DNA of 64,000 nucleotides from Rhodospirillales bacterium (GTDB lineage Bacteria; Pseudomonadota; Alphaproteobacteria; Rhodospirillales; JASLLZ01): NCBI GenBank assembly GCA_030746775.1, contig JASLLZ010000002.1, positions 39,306 to 103,305 of the forward strand, read 5' to 3'. Shown piece by piece: positions 47,099 to 56,422 of this stretch (position 1 is its first letter; each line of letters starts with the position of its first letter). The notes under the pieces were generated by a model. It saw only the letters and a program-made list of their open reading frames with translations, ran no database searches and was not told where the DNA came from. The position numbers and the translations under genes were made by a program.

Positions 47099-48397
47099 AT
47101 GCCCGTTACCACAGCCGCAAAGGCCGGGATCGCCGTTATTGGGTTGGGCTACGTCGGGCTGCCCCTGGCCCTCGCCCTGGCCGGCCGATATACGGTGACC
47201 GGCCTCGACCTGGACCGGGAAAGGGTGGCGGAGCTGGCCCGGGGTCACGACCGCACGGGCGAGGTGGCGGCCGAGGTCATCGGCCAAAGCACACTCACGA
47301 TCGTTGACGATCCGGCCGCCATATCGGGCGCCGACGTCTTCATCGTCGCCGTGCCGACCCCGGTCGACGAGCAAAACAAACCCGACCTGGAAATGCTGCG
47401 CGCCGCCTGCCGCGTCGTCGGCGGAGCCTTGAGGAAAGGCGCCGTCGTGGTCTTCGAGAGCACGGTCTACCCGGGCGTTACCGAGGACGTCTGCGGGGCC
47501 GAGCTGGAAGCGGCGTCGGGCTTGGTGTCGGGCTCGGATTTTTTCTTGGGCTACTCGCCCGAGCGCGTCAATCCGGGCGACCCGGAACACCGCATTGAGC
47601 GCATCGTCAAGGTGGTTTCGGGCCAAACGCCCGAGGTCGGCACCCTGCTGGCGGAAATTTATGGCTCGATCACGACGGCCGGCGTTTACCTTGCCAAGGA
47701 CATCAAGACCGCCGAGGCGGCGAAGGTCATCGAAAACGCTCAGCGCGACATCAACATCGCCTTCGTCAACGAGGTGGCGCAGATCCTGGACACCTCGGAC
47801 ATTTCTGTCCACGACGTGTTGGAGACGGCGGCGACGAAATGGAACTTCCTCGATTTCCGGCCCGGCCTGGTGGGCGGCCATTGCATTGGCGTCGATCCCT
47901 ACTATCTGGCCCACCTGGCGGCCAGCGTCGGCCATCAACCGGAGGTCATTCTGGCCGGCCGGCGCATCAACGACGGCATGGGGACCTTCGTCGCCGAACG
48001 CATCGCCGCCAGGCTGTCGGCCCTTGGGACCGGCGGCGGTGAGGCCCGCGTCCTGGTCCTCGGCCTGACCTTCAAGGAAGACGTGCCGGACCTCAGGAAC
48101 TCGCGGGTCGCCGATCTGGTGGCCGGCCTGGGCGCCCATGGTCACCGGATCGACGTCCACGATCCCCTGGCGGATGCCGAGGAGGCTCTGCAGTTTTACG
48201 GCATTCAATTACTCGCTGACATCGAAGCGGCGCATGGCTACGACTGCGTGGTCGCCGCCGTCGCCCACGGCGCCTACCGGTCGTTCAGTGCCGAGACCCT
48301 GGCCCGCCTGGTGCGCCCGGGCGGCCTGGTCGCCGACGTCAAGGGAATGTGGCGCGCCCTGGCCCTGCCCGAAGGAATGCGGCGCTGGCAGCTTTGA
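47099..48397 (+). CDS. nucleotide-sugar dehydrogenase (UDP-N-acetylhexosamine 6-dehydrogenase-like, TviB/WbpO type)
   Basis: GIAVIGLGYVGLPLALALAGRYTVTGLDLD, VFESTVYPGVTEDVCG, GHCIGVDPYYL. Confidence 0.9.
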   Translation: MPVTTAAKAGIAVIGLGYVGLPLALALAGRYTVTGLDLDRERVAELARGHDRTGEVAAEVIGQSTLTIVDDPAAISGADVFIVAVPTPVDEQNKPDLEMLRAACRVVGGALRKGAVVVFESTVYPGVTEDVCGAELEAASGLVSGSDFFLGYSPERVNPGDPEHRIERIVKVVSGQTPEVGTLLAEIYGSITTAGVYLAKDIKTAEAAKVIENAQRDINIAFVNEVAQILDTSDISVHDVLETAATKWNFLDFRPGLVGGHCIGVDPYYLAHLAASVGHQPEVILAGRRINDGMGTFVAERIAARLSALGTGGGEARVLVLGLTFKEDVPDLRNSRVADLVAGLGAHGHRIDVHDPLADAEEALQFYGIQLLADIEAAHGYDCVVAAVAHGAYRSFSAETLARLVRPGGLVADVKGMWRALALPEGMRRWQL

Positions 48398-48488
48398 GCG
48401 CCCGGGCGCCCGCCCCGGCGGTTGCCTGGTCCTGTCTACCTGTGGTAAGGGGCGGGGGAATTCGCTCACAACGCAATAGGGTCACCGG

Positions 48489-48707
48489 ATGCGCGGATTA
48501 GCCGCCAGCGCCGTCATCGTCACCGCGTTTCTTGGCCTGTCGAGTCCGGCCCAGGCCTACGTCGACCTTGGCACGGGCAGTATGATGGTGCAGCTGCTGA
48601 TCGGGGCGGCGACGGGCGTCCTCGTCGCCGGCAAGCTGTATTGGCAAAAGATCAAGGACGTGTTCATGCGCCGGCCCGGCGAAGCTGATCCAAAACCTGA
48701 AGAATAA
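48489..48707 (+). CDS. small membrane protein, paralog of 50005-50235
   Basis: Signal peptide then AQAYVDLGTGSMMVQLLIGAATGVLVAGKLYWQKIKDVFMRR. Confidence 0.75.
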   Translation: MRGLAASAVIVTAFLGLSSPAQAYVDLGTGSMMVQLLIGAATGVLVAGKLYWQKIKDVFMRRPGEADPKPEE

Positions 48708-49830
48708 TCTCGGCGCCCCGGCGCCCGCCCGCCCCAACATTGAAGACCCATTTCTTGCGCAACGCGCCGGCGCGTTCTCCGATGCTTTTCGTTGAATCGA
48801 CGAGCTCTTTCGCCAGGCGCGGCGCCTCGGCCAAGCGTTCGGGCGCGAGCACGGCGCCAATCTGCTCGCGAATGTCAACCTCCAGGGGAATTGCCGATAG
48901 GCGCGTATAGTCCGGGTTATTGACCTTACGCGGCACGTCGATGAACAGCACCGGGCGTTCGAGGGCAAAGGCATATTCCAGCGCGACGCCCGACCAATCG
49001 CTAACCAGAACGTTGGAGTCCAAGAGCGGCCCGGGGTCCGTGGTGTCCTCGTCGAGGCGGAAGTTCGGATGGCCGCGAAATCGGCCATCGAGGTCGTCAA
49101 GAACGGTCGAAGTAAGCTGGCGGGTGCGCGGATGGGGGCGGACGTGGACCCGGTGGCCGGCGTCAAGCAAGACACCGACGACCCGCTCGCCCCATGCCTC
49201 CAGGAGACCTTCGGGCCCCCATGACGGCGCCACCAAAACGTTTAGAGGTCCGTTGGCGGGCGGTGGCCCCGGATGGTGAGCCGTGGCCTCCATGATAAGG
49301 TCGAGCGGACAGTAGCCGTGTTCGAAGAGCTGCTTCTCGGGAAGCCCTTTGAGTTGTTCCCACTGGCGAATTTCCGCCACCTGATGGGGCCCGGTGCACA
49401 AGACTGAATCGAAGTGGTCGAACGCTCCCTTGCGATAAATCATGTGGGTGCTGACCATTGAATGAAGCAGATGGGCGTAATGCACCCGATAGCGCGAGCG
49501 CTTAATGTGAAAAGTATTGAGGTCCGGCATGGTCATGACCACGATCCCCGCCCGCATCATTTCAAACAGGAAGATGCGCGCGCTCTCGTGGCTGATGTAA
49601 TAGACTTGGAACGGGCCGGCGCCCTCCCACAGTGCTGGATCATGGGCGTCCGAGGTGATGTAACTGACGCTTCGACCGTGCTCTTCGATCAGGCTCTCGA
49701 CCACTGGCCGCAGGAATCCGCCGTAGGGCGTACCTTCGGAATAGAAGACGATATCGCGCAACGCCGGTGGTCGCCTTTGAAAGCGGAGGAATTCGCGCCA
49801 CGAGCGCACAAATCGGCCCACTCCCGTCAT
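48664..49830 (-). CDS. CDP-glycerol glycerophosphotransferase-family protein
   Basis: DIVFYSEGTPYGGFLRPVVESLI...NVLVAPSWGPEG...HVRPHPRT...VLVSDWSGVALEYAFALERPVLFIDVP. Confidence 0.8.
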   Translation of the reverse strand: MTGVGRFVRSWREFLRFQRRPPALRDIVFYSEGTPYGGFLRPVVESLIEEHGRSVSYITSDAHDPALWEGAGPFQVYYISHESARIFLFEMMRAGIVVMTMPDLNTFHIKRSRYRVHYAHLLHSMVSTHMIYRKGAFDHFDSVLCTGPHQVAEIRQWEQLKGLPEKQLFEHGYCPLDLIMEATAHHPGPPPANGPLNVLVAPSWGPEGLLEAWGERVVGVLLDAGHRVHVRPHPRTRQLTSTVLDDLDGRFRGHPNFRLDEDTTDPGPLLDSNVLVSDWSGVALEYAFALERPVLFIDVPRKVNNPDYTRLSAIPLEVDIREQIGAVLAPERLAEAPRLAKELVDSTKSIGERAGALRKKWVFNVGAGGRRGAEIILQVLDQLRRAGA

Positions 49831-50004
49831 CGTAATTCCACTTGCCGAATTGCGGTGGTCCAGGCCTCCGTCGCGCTGCTCGGCGCGCGACGATGCTGGG
49901 GGTCGATGTAACCGATGCAGTCCAAGGGGCGATGTCTTGTCGCTTGTCAAGAAGGTATGCTATCGAGTAACCCATATCACCCCCTAGCGACGAAGTGAAC
50001 CGGC

Positions 50005-50235
50005 ATGCGAGCGTCAGCTCTTTCGTTTATCGTTGTCATGGCCCTTTTGGCTTCCGCGGGCCCGGCGCATGCCTATCTCGACCCCTTTACCGGTAGCGCC
50101 ATATTGCAACTCACCCTTGGCGCAATCGCCGGACTGCTGGTGACCGCCAAGCTCTATTGGATAAAGATCAAGCAATTGTACATGCGGCTATCGGGCAAAT
50201 TGCCGGAAATCGATACCAATCAGAGACCGGAATGA
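50005..50235 (+). CDS. small membrane protein, paralog of 48489-48707
   Basis: Signal peptide then AHAYLDPFTGSAILQLTLGAIAGLLVTAKLYWIKIKQLYMRL. Confidence 0.75.
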   Translation: MRASALSFIVVMALLASAGPAHAYLDPFTGSAILQLTLGAIAGLLVTAKLYWIKIKQLYMRLSGKLPEIDTNQRPE

Positions 50236-51638
50236 TGACTGCCGTTGCTGACCCCGGCTCGTTCCGGGATCCCAGCGGACAGGTATTTATCGAAAACGGC
50301 CGGGTCCTGCGCACGGTGTCGGCCTTTGGCGCCGAGGAATTCGAGTTCGTGCGCGCCACCGGCGTCATCGACGATCTGATCGCCGACGCGTTAGTGCTGC
50401 CCGGTACGGTGTTGAGTCAGTCACCGTTGCCGGCCGAGCAATCGGCGGGCGCCCGATACGTCGTTGAACACCCCTTGATCCCCTTCATTTCGTACCCCTA
50501 CGAGTGGTGCTTCTCCGCCCTCAAGGCGGCGGCGCTGTGCCATCTCGACGTCCACCTGCGGGCACTGGAGCGCGGCGTCGCGCTGTCGGATTCGAGCGCC
50601 TACAACATCCAGTTCCAGGGCGCGCGGCCGATCTTCATCGACCATCTGTCGTTGCGCCGCTATCGGGACGGAGAGCTGTGGGCCGGACACCAGCAGTTCT
50701 GCGAACAGTTTCTCAACCCGCTCTTGTTGCGCTCGATCCTGGGGCTGCCCCACAACGCCTGGTATCGCGGAACCCAGGAAGGCATCCCGGTGGCGGAGCT
50801 CGCCGGTATCGTGCCGTGGCACCGCAAGCTCGGCTGGAGGATGCTGACCCACGTCGTCCTGCAGGCGCGATTCCAGGCCCGCGCGGTGGACGACAAGGGC
50901 GAGTCCGGGGCGAAGAGCCTTAAAGACGCCCGTTTGCCGCTCGCCGGTCTGCAAGGCATGCTGCGTGGCCTGAGGCGCTGGATCGCGCGTCTGACGCCGG
51001 CCGACGCCAAGCGCCGCACGGTGTGGGGCGACTATACCCGCACCACGTCCTACAGCGCCGAGGAGGCGCAGGCCAAGGAAGCCTTCGTGCGTGCCTTTGT
51101 CGAGGCGGAAAAGCCCGCTGTCCTGTGGGACGTGGGATGCAACACCGGTGAATTCTCCGAGGTGGCGCTGGCGGCGGGAGCCGCCACCGTGGTCGGCTTC
51201 GATCTCGACCACGGCGCCGTCGAGGCCGCCTTTGCGCGCGCCCGGGACCGCCGCCTCGCCTTGTTGCCGCTTTGCCTCGATCTCGCCAACCCGTCGCCGA
51301 GCCAGGGTTGGGAGGAACGCGAGCGCCAGGGGTTGGCGGCGCGCGGACCGGCCGACGCGATCATCGCCCTGGCCCTGGTTCACCATCTGGCGATCGGCCG
51401 CAACATCCCGCTTGACCGCCTGGTCGGGCGGCTGGTCGACATGGCGCCAAGCGGCGTCATCGAATTCGTGCCCAAGGCGGACCCGATGGTCGGCAAACTG
51501 CTGCGCCTGCGCGAGGACATCTTCCCCGACTATACCGAGGATGCCTTCCTTGCCGCCCTCACTTCGCGCGCCCGGGTGGAAAAAACGACGCGCATTTCCG
51601 AAAGCGGCCGCCTGCTGGCCGCTTACAGCCGTTCGTGA
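50232..51638 (+). CDS. SAM methyltransferase-like protein (C-terminal methyltransferase domain)
   Basis: VLWDVGCNTGEFSEVALAAGAATVVGFDLD; ATGA overlap with upstream small gene. Confidence 0.8.
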   Translation: MMTAVADPGSFRDPSGQVFIENGRVLRTVSAFGAEEFEFVRATGVIDDLIADALVLPGTVLSQSPLPAEQSAGARYVVEHPLIPFISYPYEWCFSALKAAALCHLDVHLRALERGVALSDSSAYNIQFQGARPIFIDHLSLRRYRDGELWAGHQQFCEQFLNPLLLRSILGLPHNAWYRGTQEGIPVAELAGIVPWHRKLGWRMLTHVVLQARFQARAVDDKGESGAKSLKDARLPLAGLQGMLRGLRRWIARLTPADAKRRTVWGDYTRTTSYSAEEAQAKEAFVRAFVEAEKPAVLWDVGCNTGEFSEVALAAGAATVVGFDLDHGAVEAAFARARDRRLALLPLCLDLANPSPSQGWEERERQGLAARGPADAIIALALVHHLAIGRNIPLDRLVGRLVDMAPSGVIEFVPKADPMVGKLLRLREDIFPDYTEDAFLAALTSRARVEKTTRISESGRLLAAYSRS

Positions 51639-53359
51639 TGAACAGGCCAGTCCCAACCGAGGAGATGCCGACGACGCCGCCCGGCGGCGGGGGTCACCGA
51701 CGCAACGCGGCCGATCTTGCGGCGCCCGTTCTGTTGCTGGTCACGCCCGCGGTAATTTATCTATCCTCCCAGGATTATTCATATTTTTCTCTCGAAGCCG
51801 GCGCCTTTCTCGGGGCTCTCGCGGTTCTCGGGATTATTCTGGGAGGATGCTCGGCCATCGGTGGCCGCTGGGTCGGGATCAGCGTGATTGCGATCCTGGC
51901 AACCCTCTTTGTCGATCGGCAATTCAACGAAGCGCTGACCGGCGCCGGCATCTATTGGTCGGTCGTGCGCATGGCCGGAGTGTTTCTCCTTTCCGCGGTT
52001 ATGGCTTGGGTCCTCAGCGCCCATCTGGCGACCATTATCGTAGCCGTCATGGCCACGACGCTCGTGGCGACGGTGTTGGTGCCGCCCGAGGTTCCGTTCC
52101 CCGACACCCGAACGGTTCGGACCGCCACCAAGCCCAACGAGGGCCTTCCGCTAATCGTCCATCTGGTGTTGGACGAGCACATCGGAATAGAAGGTATTCC
52201 CCAATCCATTGACGGCGGCGAGACACTGAAGTCGCACCTGAAAAAATTCTTCTCCGATAAGGGATTCCGCGTCTTTGGCAAAGCCTACAGTAACTTTTTT
52301 TCTACTCACCTGACGCTGGCCAACCTGTTCAACGGCGGTCCACCGCGCTCGGACATCGTTGGCGATAGCGACGATAAATTCCGTTTGAAAATGAACGGCA
52401 ACCGGCTCTTCGAACGTCTGGGCGAACGTGGCTACCGGATCAAGGTGTACCAATCAGACTTCATGGACATGTGCGGAGCAGGGAACGATTCGGTGGATCT
52501 CTGTTATTCGTATCCGTGCTGTACTCTGAAGAACCTCGAGGATTTGGACCTGCCCGTCGTCGACAAGGCCGTGGTCATCGCCGGCAACTATTTGGACCCC
52601 ATGATCTCGTACAGGGTCGTGCGCCGGGCTTACCGCTGGCTGGTCCACGTCGGCCTGCCCGTGCCGCGTTGGCCCTGGGAAGAACTGAGGCTGGCCCCGT
52701 TGACGGCGTTCGACGTTCTCGGTCGCTTCGCGGGCGATCTCAAGGCGGCGTCGCGCGGAGAATACTATTTCGCTCACCTCTTCATTCCTCACTTTCCTTA
52801 CGTCTATGACGGGGAATGCCGCTTGAGACGGTCGAAAATGTGGTTGAGCCGATGGAGTCAGGAAGGATTGGACCGCGACCGCTGGGGGGCCGCCGGGAGT
52901 TCGGGCGCGAGCAAGAACACGGCCTCGACGAGGCGGCTGCGCTACCAACGATACTTTGAGCAGACCCACTGCCTCTACCGCAAGCTGGACACGTTGTTCG
53001 AGGCCCTGGGGCGGTCGGGACGGCTCGCCGACGCCGTTATCATCGTGCATGGCGACCATGGTTCGCGAATCCCCATCGATGATCCTGATTCGGGGCGCAC
53101 CCAACCCCTTGGCGAAGGCGACAAGGTGGATAGTTTCTCAACGCTGTTCGCCATCAAGGCACCGGGCGTCGCGCCGGACTACGACCTTCGACTGATATCC
53201 CTGCAGACGTTGTTCAACCATCTCGCCGGGAGCCGGTTCCGGTCCGTTCCCGATGGCTCATTCGTTGAGCCGCCGGCGGCACGCATGCTCCATCCGTCCG
53301 GCCAGGGGGGCGATCTCACGATGACTGACTTCGGTCAGGGTTCGGGTTTCTTGCCATGA
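51635..53359 (+). CDS. membrane sulfatase / alkaline-phosphatase-superfamily protein
   Basis: N-terminal TM helices; LIVHLVLDEHIGIEGIP, VIIVHGDHGSRIPIDD. Confidence 0.7.
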   Translation: MMNRPVPTEEMPTTPPGGGGHRRNAADLAAPVLLLVTPAVIYLSSQDYSYFSLEAGAFLGALAVLGIILGGCSAIGGRWVGISVIAILATLFVDRQFNEALTGAGIYWSVVRMAGVFLLSAVMAWVLSAHLATIIVAVMATTLVATVLVPPEVPFPDTRTVRTATKPNEGLPLIVHLVLDEHIGIEGIPQSIDGGETLKSHLKKFFSDKGFRVFGKAYSNFFSTHLTLANLFNGGPPRSDIVGDSDDKFRLKMNGNRLFERLGERGYRIKVYQSDFMDMCGAGNDSVDLCYSYPCCTLKNLEDLDLPVVDKAVVIAGNYLDPMISYRVVRRAYRWLVHVGLPVPRWPWEELRLAPLTAFDVLGRFAGDLKAASRGEYYFAHLFIPHFPYVYDGECRLRRSKMWLSRWSQEGLDRDRWGAAGSSGASKNTASTRRLRYQRYFEQTHCLYRKLDTLFEALGRSGRLADAVIIVHGDHGSRIPIDDPDSGRTQPLGEGDKVDSFSTLFAIKAPGVAPDYDLRLISLQTLFNHLAGSRFRSVPDGSFVEPPAARMLHPSGQGGDLTMTDFGQGSGFLP

Positions 53360-54891
53360 TAGCCAGATTGCGCCTCTTCGCGCCCCTTGTCTTGATGGCA
53401 TCGTGGCCGTTCGTCAACTTTGCCAATTTCAACGCCGCCGACGTGGTCAACTTTGCCGTCGTCTTGACCTACGGACTGATCTTCAATGCCGTCATGGTCG
53501 TCGCGGCGCTTGGCGCCATGGCGATCCTGCGACGCCAGCCGGCGGCCCGCGTCGTCAATACCCTGGCCGTCGCCGGCTTCGTCTTTTTCACCTTCGGCGC
53601 CGTCAATTCGTTGATCCAGGAGGTATTTGACCTCGGCCGTTTTCGCTATGCCCTGGCGCTGTGGGGGTTGATCTGGATCGCCGTGACGGGGCTCGCCTGG
53701 CATCTGTCCACGGCTCGCCATTCAACCACCATCCTGAGCCTGGCGGCCGGCGCCGCCGTCCTCGTCCCGGCTTTCGAGCTGGCCCAGCATTTCGCCCAGC
53801 GCCAAGAAGCCGGCCCGCCGCCGACGGTAACGGCGAGTGCCGCCGGCGCCGCGAAGGCCAACGTCTATTTCGTGGTCTTCGACGAATACGGCCGCGCCGA
53901 CCAACTCCTGGACGCCTTCGGTTTCGACGTGAAGCCCTTCCAGGATGCTTTGCGCTCGCAGGGGTTCAAGATCGTGGCGCGTTCTAACGCCAACATTCCC
54001 ATGACCCATCTGTCGTTGACCACGACGCTGGCCATGGACTACGCCGTTCCCGTCGGCCCCGGCGCCCTCGACGGATTCTACGGCTACAAGTTGCGGCTGC
54101 GCGGTAACAACGAGGTAGTCAGGCGTTTCCGCGCCTTGGGCTACCGCTACGTCCACGCCCAGCCGGGGCGCTGGGAGGGGTCGCGCTGCGGCGGCGGCGA
54201 GGACCTGTGCATCAAGGGCGCGACGCCGCATGCCTTCAACGAGACCGAGATAGCGCTGCTGCGCATGACGCCCCTGTTGCCCGTCGCCTGGAAACTATTT
54301 CCCAATTCGTTGAAGTACGGCCGCATCCAGTTTCCCGACGTCGTCGCGCGGCTGAAGGACTTTCCAGCGCCGCCCTATTTCCTCTATGCCCATCTCTTGC
54401 AGCCCCACGACCTGCAATTCGCCGCCGATTGTTCTCCCTACCCCAACCCGCGGGGCCTAACCCTGCGCGATCACCCCTGGGGCACCGTGACAGAGGCTGG
54501 CAAGCCGGCCTACGTCGCCACCATCACCTGCGTCAACCGCCAGATCCTCAAAGGCGTCGAGGCGATCGTCAGGGCCGATCCCGAGGCCATCATCGTCTTG
54601 CAGGCGGATCACGGTTTCGCCCTTGACGACACTTTCACCAAACCCCTCGCCGATTGGAACGAAACCGAATTCAATCGCCGCTTCGGTGTCTTCAACGCCA
54701 TGCGCCTGCCGCCCCGCTGCCGCTCCGCGCTCCACGAAACCCTGTCTCTGGTCAACACGTTCCGCGTCGTCCTCGCCTGCCTCGAAGGACGTCAAGCGGA
54801 CCTTCTTCCCGACCGCTCCTACGTCAGCAAGTACAACAACCCCGACATCCTGCCGTTAGCCAAGTTTCCTAAAAACCCCCGATCACGGTAG
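53356..54891 (+). CDS. membrane sulfatase / alkaline-phosphatase-superfamily protein
   Basis: N-terminal TM helices; NVYFVVFDEYGRADQLLDAFGFD, IIVLQADHGFALDD. Confidence 0.7.
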   Translation: MIARLRLFAPLVLMASWPFVNFANFNAADVVNFAVVLTYGLIFNAVMVVAALGAMAILRRQPAARVVNTLAVAGFVFFTFGAVNSLIQEVFDLGRFRYALALWGLIWIAVTGLAWHLSTARHSTTILSLAAGAAVLVPAFELAQHFAQRQEAGPPPTVTASAAGAAKANVYFVVFDEYGRADQLLDAFGFDVKPFQDALRSQGFKIVARSNANIPMTHLSLTTTLAMDYAVPVGPGALDGFYGYKLRLRGNNEVVRRFRALGYRYVHAQPGRWEGSRCGGGEDLCIKGATPHAFNETEIALLRMTPLLPVAWKLFPNSLKYGRIQFPDVVARLKDFPAPPYFLYAHLLQPHDLQFAADCSPYPNPRGLTLRDHPWGTVTEAGKPAYVATITCVNRQILKGVEAIVRADPEAIIVLQADHGFALDDTFTKPLADWNETEFNRRFGVFNAMRLPPRCRSALHETLSLVNTFRVVLACLEGRQADLLPDRSYVSKYNNPDILPLAKFPKNPRSR

Positions 54892-54936
54892 GATGGGGCG
54901 GGCGAGGCAAACAACCGCGAGGGAGAAGAAAAACCC

Positions 54937-56109
54937 GTGTTCTTTCCGCTCATGGCCGATACCTGGGGCGACGAGGAAATCGAAGCGATCCAAGGCGTCA
55001 TCGCCAGCGGCCAGTACACCATGGCGGGAAACGTCAAGCGTTTCGAAGAAGCCTTCGCCGCCTATCACGGACGCGCCCACGCGGTCATGGTCAATTCGGG
55101 TTCCTCGGCCAACCTGATCGCCGTCGCCGCCCTCTGCCATCACGGCGAGCGCGGCTTGCGCCGGGGCGATGAGGTCATCGTCCCCGCCATTTCGTGGAGC
55201 ACGACCTTTTTTCCGTTGCAGCAATATGGTCTCAGGCTGCGCTTCGTCGATATCGACATCGACACGCTCGGCATGGATACGAGCTATCTCAACGAGGCCC
55301 TGACACCGCGCACCCGCGCCATCGCCGGGGTCAGTATTCTGGGCAACCCTTGCGCGCTCGACGTCATGCGCGATTTCGCCCGCGGCCATGATCTGTGGTT
55401 CTTCGAGGACAACTGCGAATCCCTCGATGCCCGGCTTGGCGGCCGTCTGACCGGAACCTTTGGCGACGTCGCCACCTTCAGCTTCTTTTTCTCCCACCAT
55501 ATTTCGACCATGGAAGGGGGCATGGTGCTGACAGACGACGAGGAGTTGTGCCATCTTGCCCGGTCCCTGCGCTCTCACGGCTGGACCCGCGGCCTGCCCG
55601 ATCCGTCGCCGATTTACGAGCGCCGCGAAAGCGACTTTTTCGAGGAATACCGCTTCATTCTTCCCGGCTACAACGTTCGCCCGCTGGAAATGAACGCCGC
55701 CGTCGGTTTGCGACAACTGGAAAAACTGCCCGCCATGACCCGGGCCAGGCGCAAGAATTTGAGTACATTCCAGGACATGTTCGGCGCCGATCAACGTTTT
55801 ATAATCCAAAAGGAAAACGGCGAAAGCTCGTCGTTCTGTTTCACCATCATTCTCGCCCCCGGCCTGGAAATCGAAAGGGAGGCGGTGCTGGGCGCCCTGC
55901 GCGCCAATGAAATCGAACACCGCATCATCACCGGGGGCAATATCCTGTGCAACGACGTGATGAAATACTTCGATTACGATGTCGTCGGCGGGGCCACGCC
56001 GAAGGCCGATCTTGCCCACCGGCGGGGCTTTTTCGTCGGTAACCAGCCGAATGACCTGCGCGCCAGGATCGAGCGGCTGCACCAGGTTCTCGACGAGGTG
56101 TGCCGATGA
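54937..56109 (+). CDS. DegT/DnrJ/EryC1-family PLP enzyme, ColD/RfbH-like dehydrase type
   Basis: SGSSANLIAVAAL; SFFFSHHISTMEGGMVLTDDEELCHLARSLRSHGWTRGLPDP with His at the usual Lys position. Confidence 0.85.
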   Translation: MFFPLMADTWGDEEIEAIQGVIASGQYTMAGNVKRFEEAFAAYHGRAHAVMVNSGSSANLIAVAALCHHGERGLRRGDEVIVPAISWSTTFFPLQQYGLRLRFVDIDIDTLGMDTSYLNEALTPRTRAIAGVSILGNPCALDVMRDFARGHDLWFFEDNCESLDARLGGRLTGTFGDVATFSFFFSHHISTMEGGMVLTDDEELCHLARSLRSHGWTRGLPDPSPIYERRESDFFEEYRFILPGYNVRPLEMNAAVGLRQLEKLPAMTRARRKNLSTFQDMFGADQRFIIQKENGESSSFCFTIILAPGLEIEREAVLGALRANEIEHRIITGGNILCNDVMKYFDYDVVGGATPKADLAHRRGFFVGNQPNDLRARIERLHQVLDEVCR

Positions 56110-56337
56110 GCCTTTCCATCCTGGTCACCGGCGGCGCCGGCTATCTCGGTTCGATCATGGTCCCCGATCTGTTGGGACTGGGCCACAAGGTGACCGTGCT
56201 GGATAATTTTTTGTACAAGCAGAACAGCCTGGCCCCGGTCTGTCGCGATCCTAATTTTCAGGTGATCAACGGCGACGCCCGGCTTGCCGAAACGGTGGCG
56301 CCCTTGCTCGCCAAGTCCGATGTCGTCATTCCCTTGG
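56106..56337 (+). pseudogene. truncated NAD-dependent epimerase (N-terminal part only)
   Basis: SILVTGGAGYLGSIMVPDLLGLGHKVTVLDNFLYKQNSLAPVCRDPNFQVINGDARLAETVAPLLAKSDVVIPL then antisense of another gene; ORF stops at 56387. Confidence 0.75.
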
Positions 56338-56422
56338 GATCGCGCTCCATCTCATGGGTGACGGCTTCGCAGAGCGCCTCGCCGTAAGACAGGAGCCGTC
56401 CCTCTTCAGTCGGCGAAGACAT
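56328..56422 (-). pseudogene. N-terminal remnant of 2-oxoacid dehydrogenase E1 beta subunit
   Basis: MSSPTEEGRLLSYGEALCEAVTHEMERDPKG followed by antisense of the epimerase. Confidence 0.65.

Noticed and set aside
46946-48208. 420-aa minus-strand ORF
   Set aside because: Antisense to the nucleotide-sugar dehydrogenase, which has clear Rossmann and catalytic motifs.
48398-48409. 12-bp palindrome GCGCCCGGGCGC after the dehydrogenase stop
   Set aside because: Too short and GC-only with no U-tract; insufficient to call a terminator.
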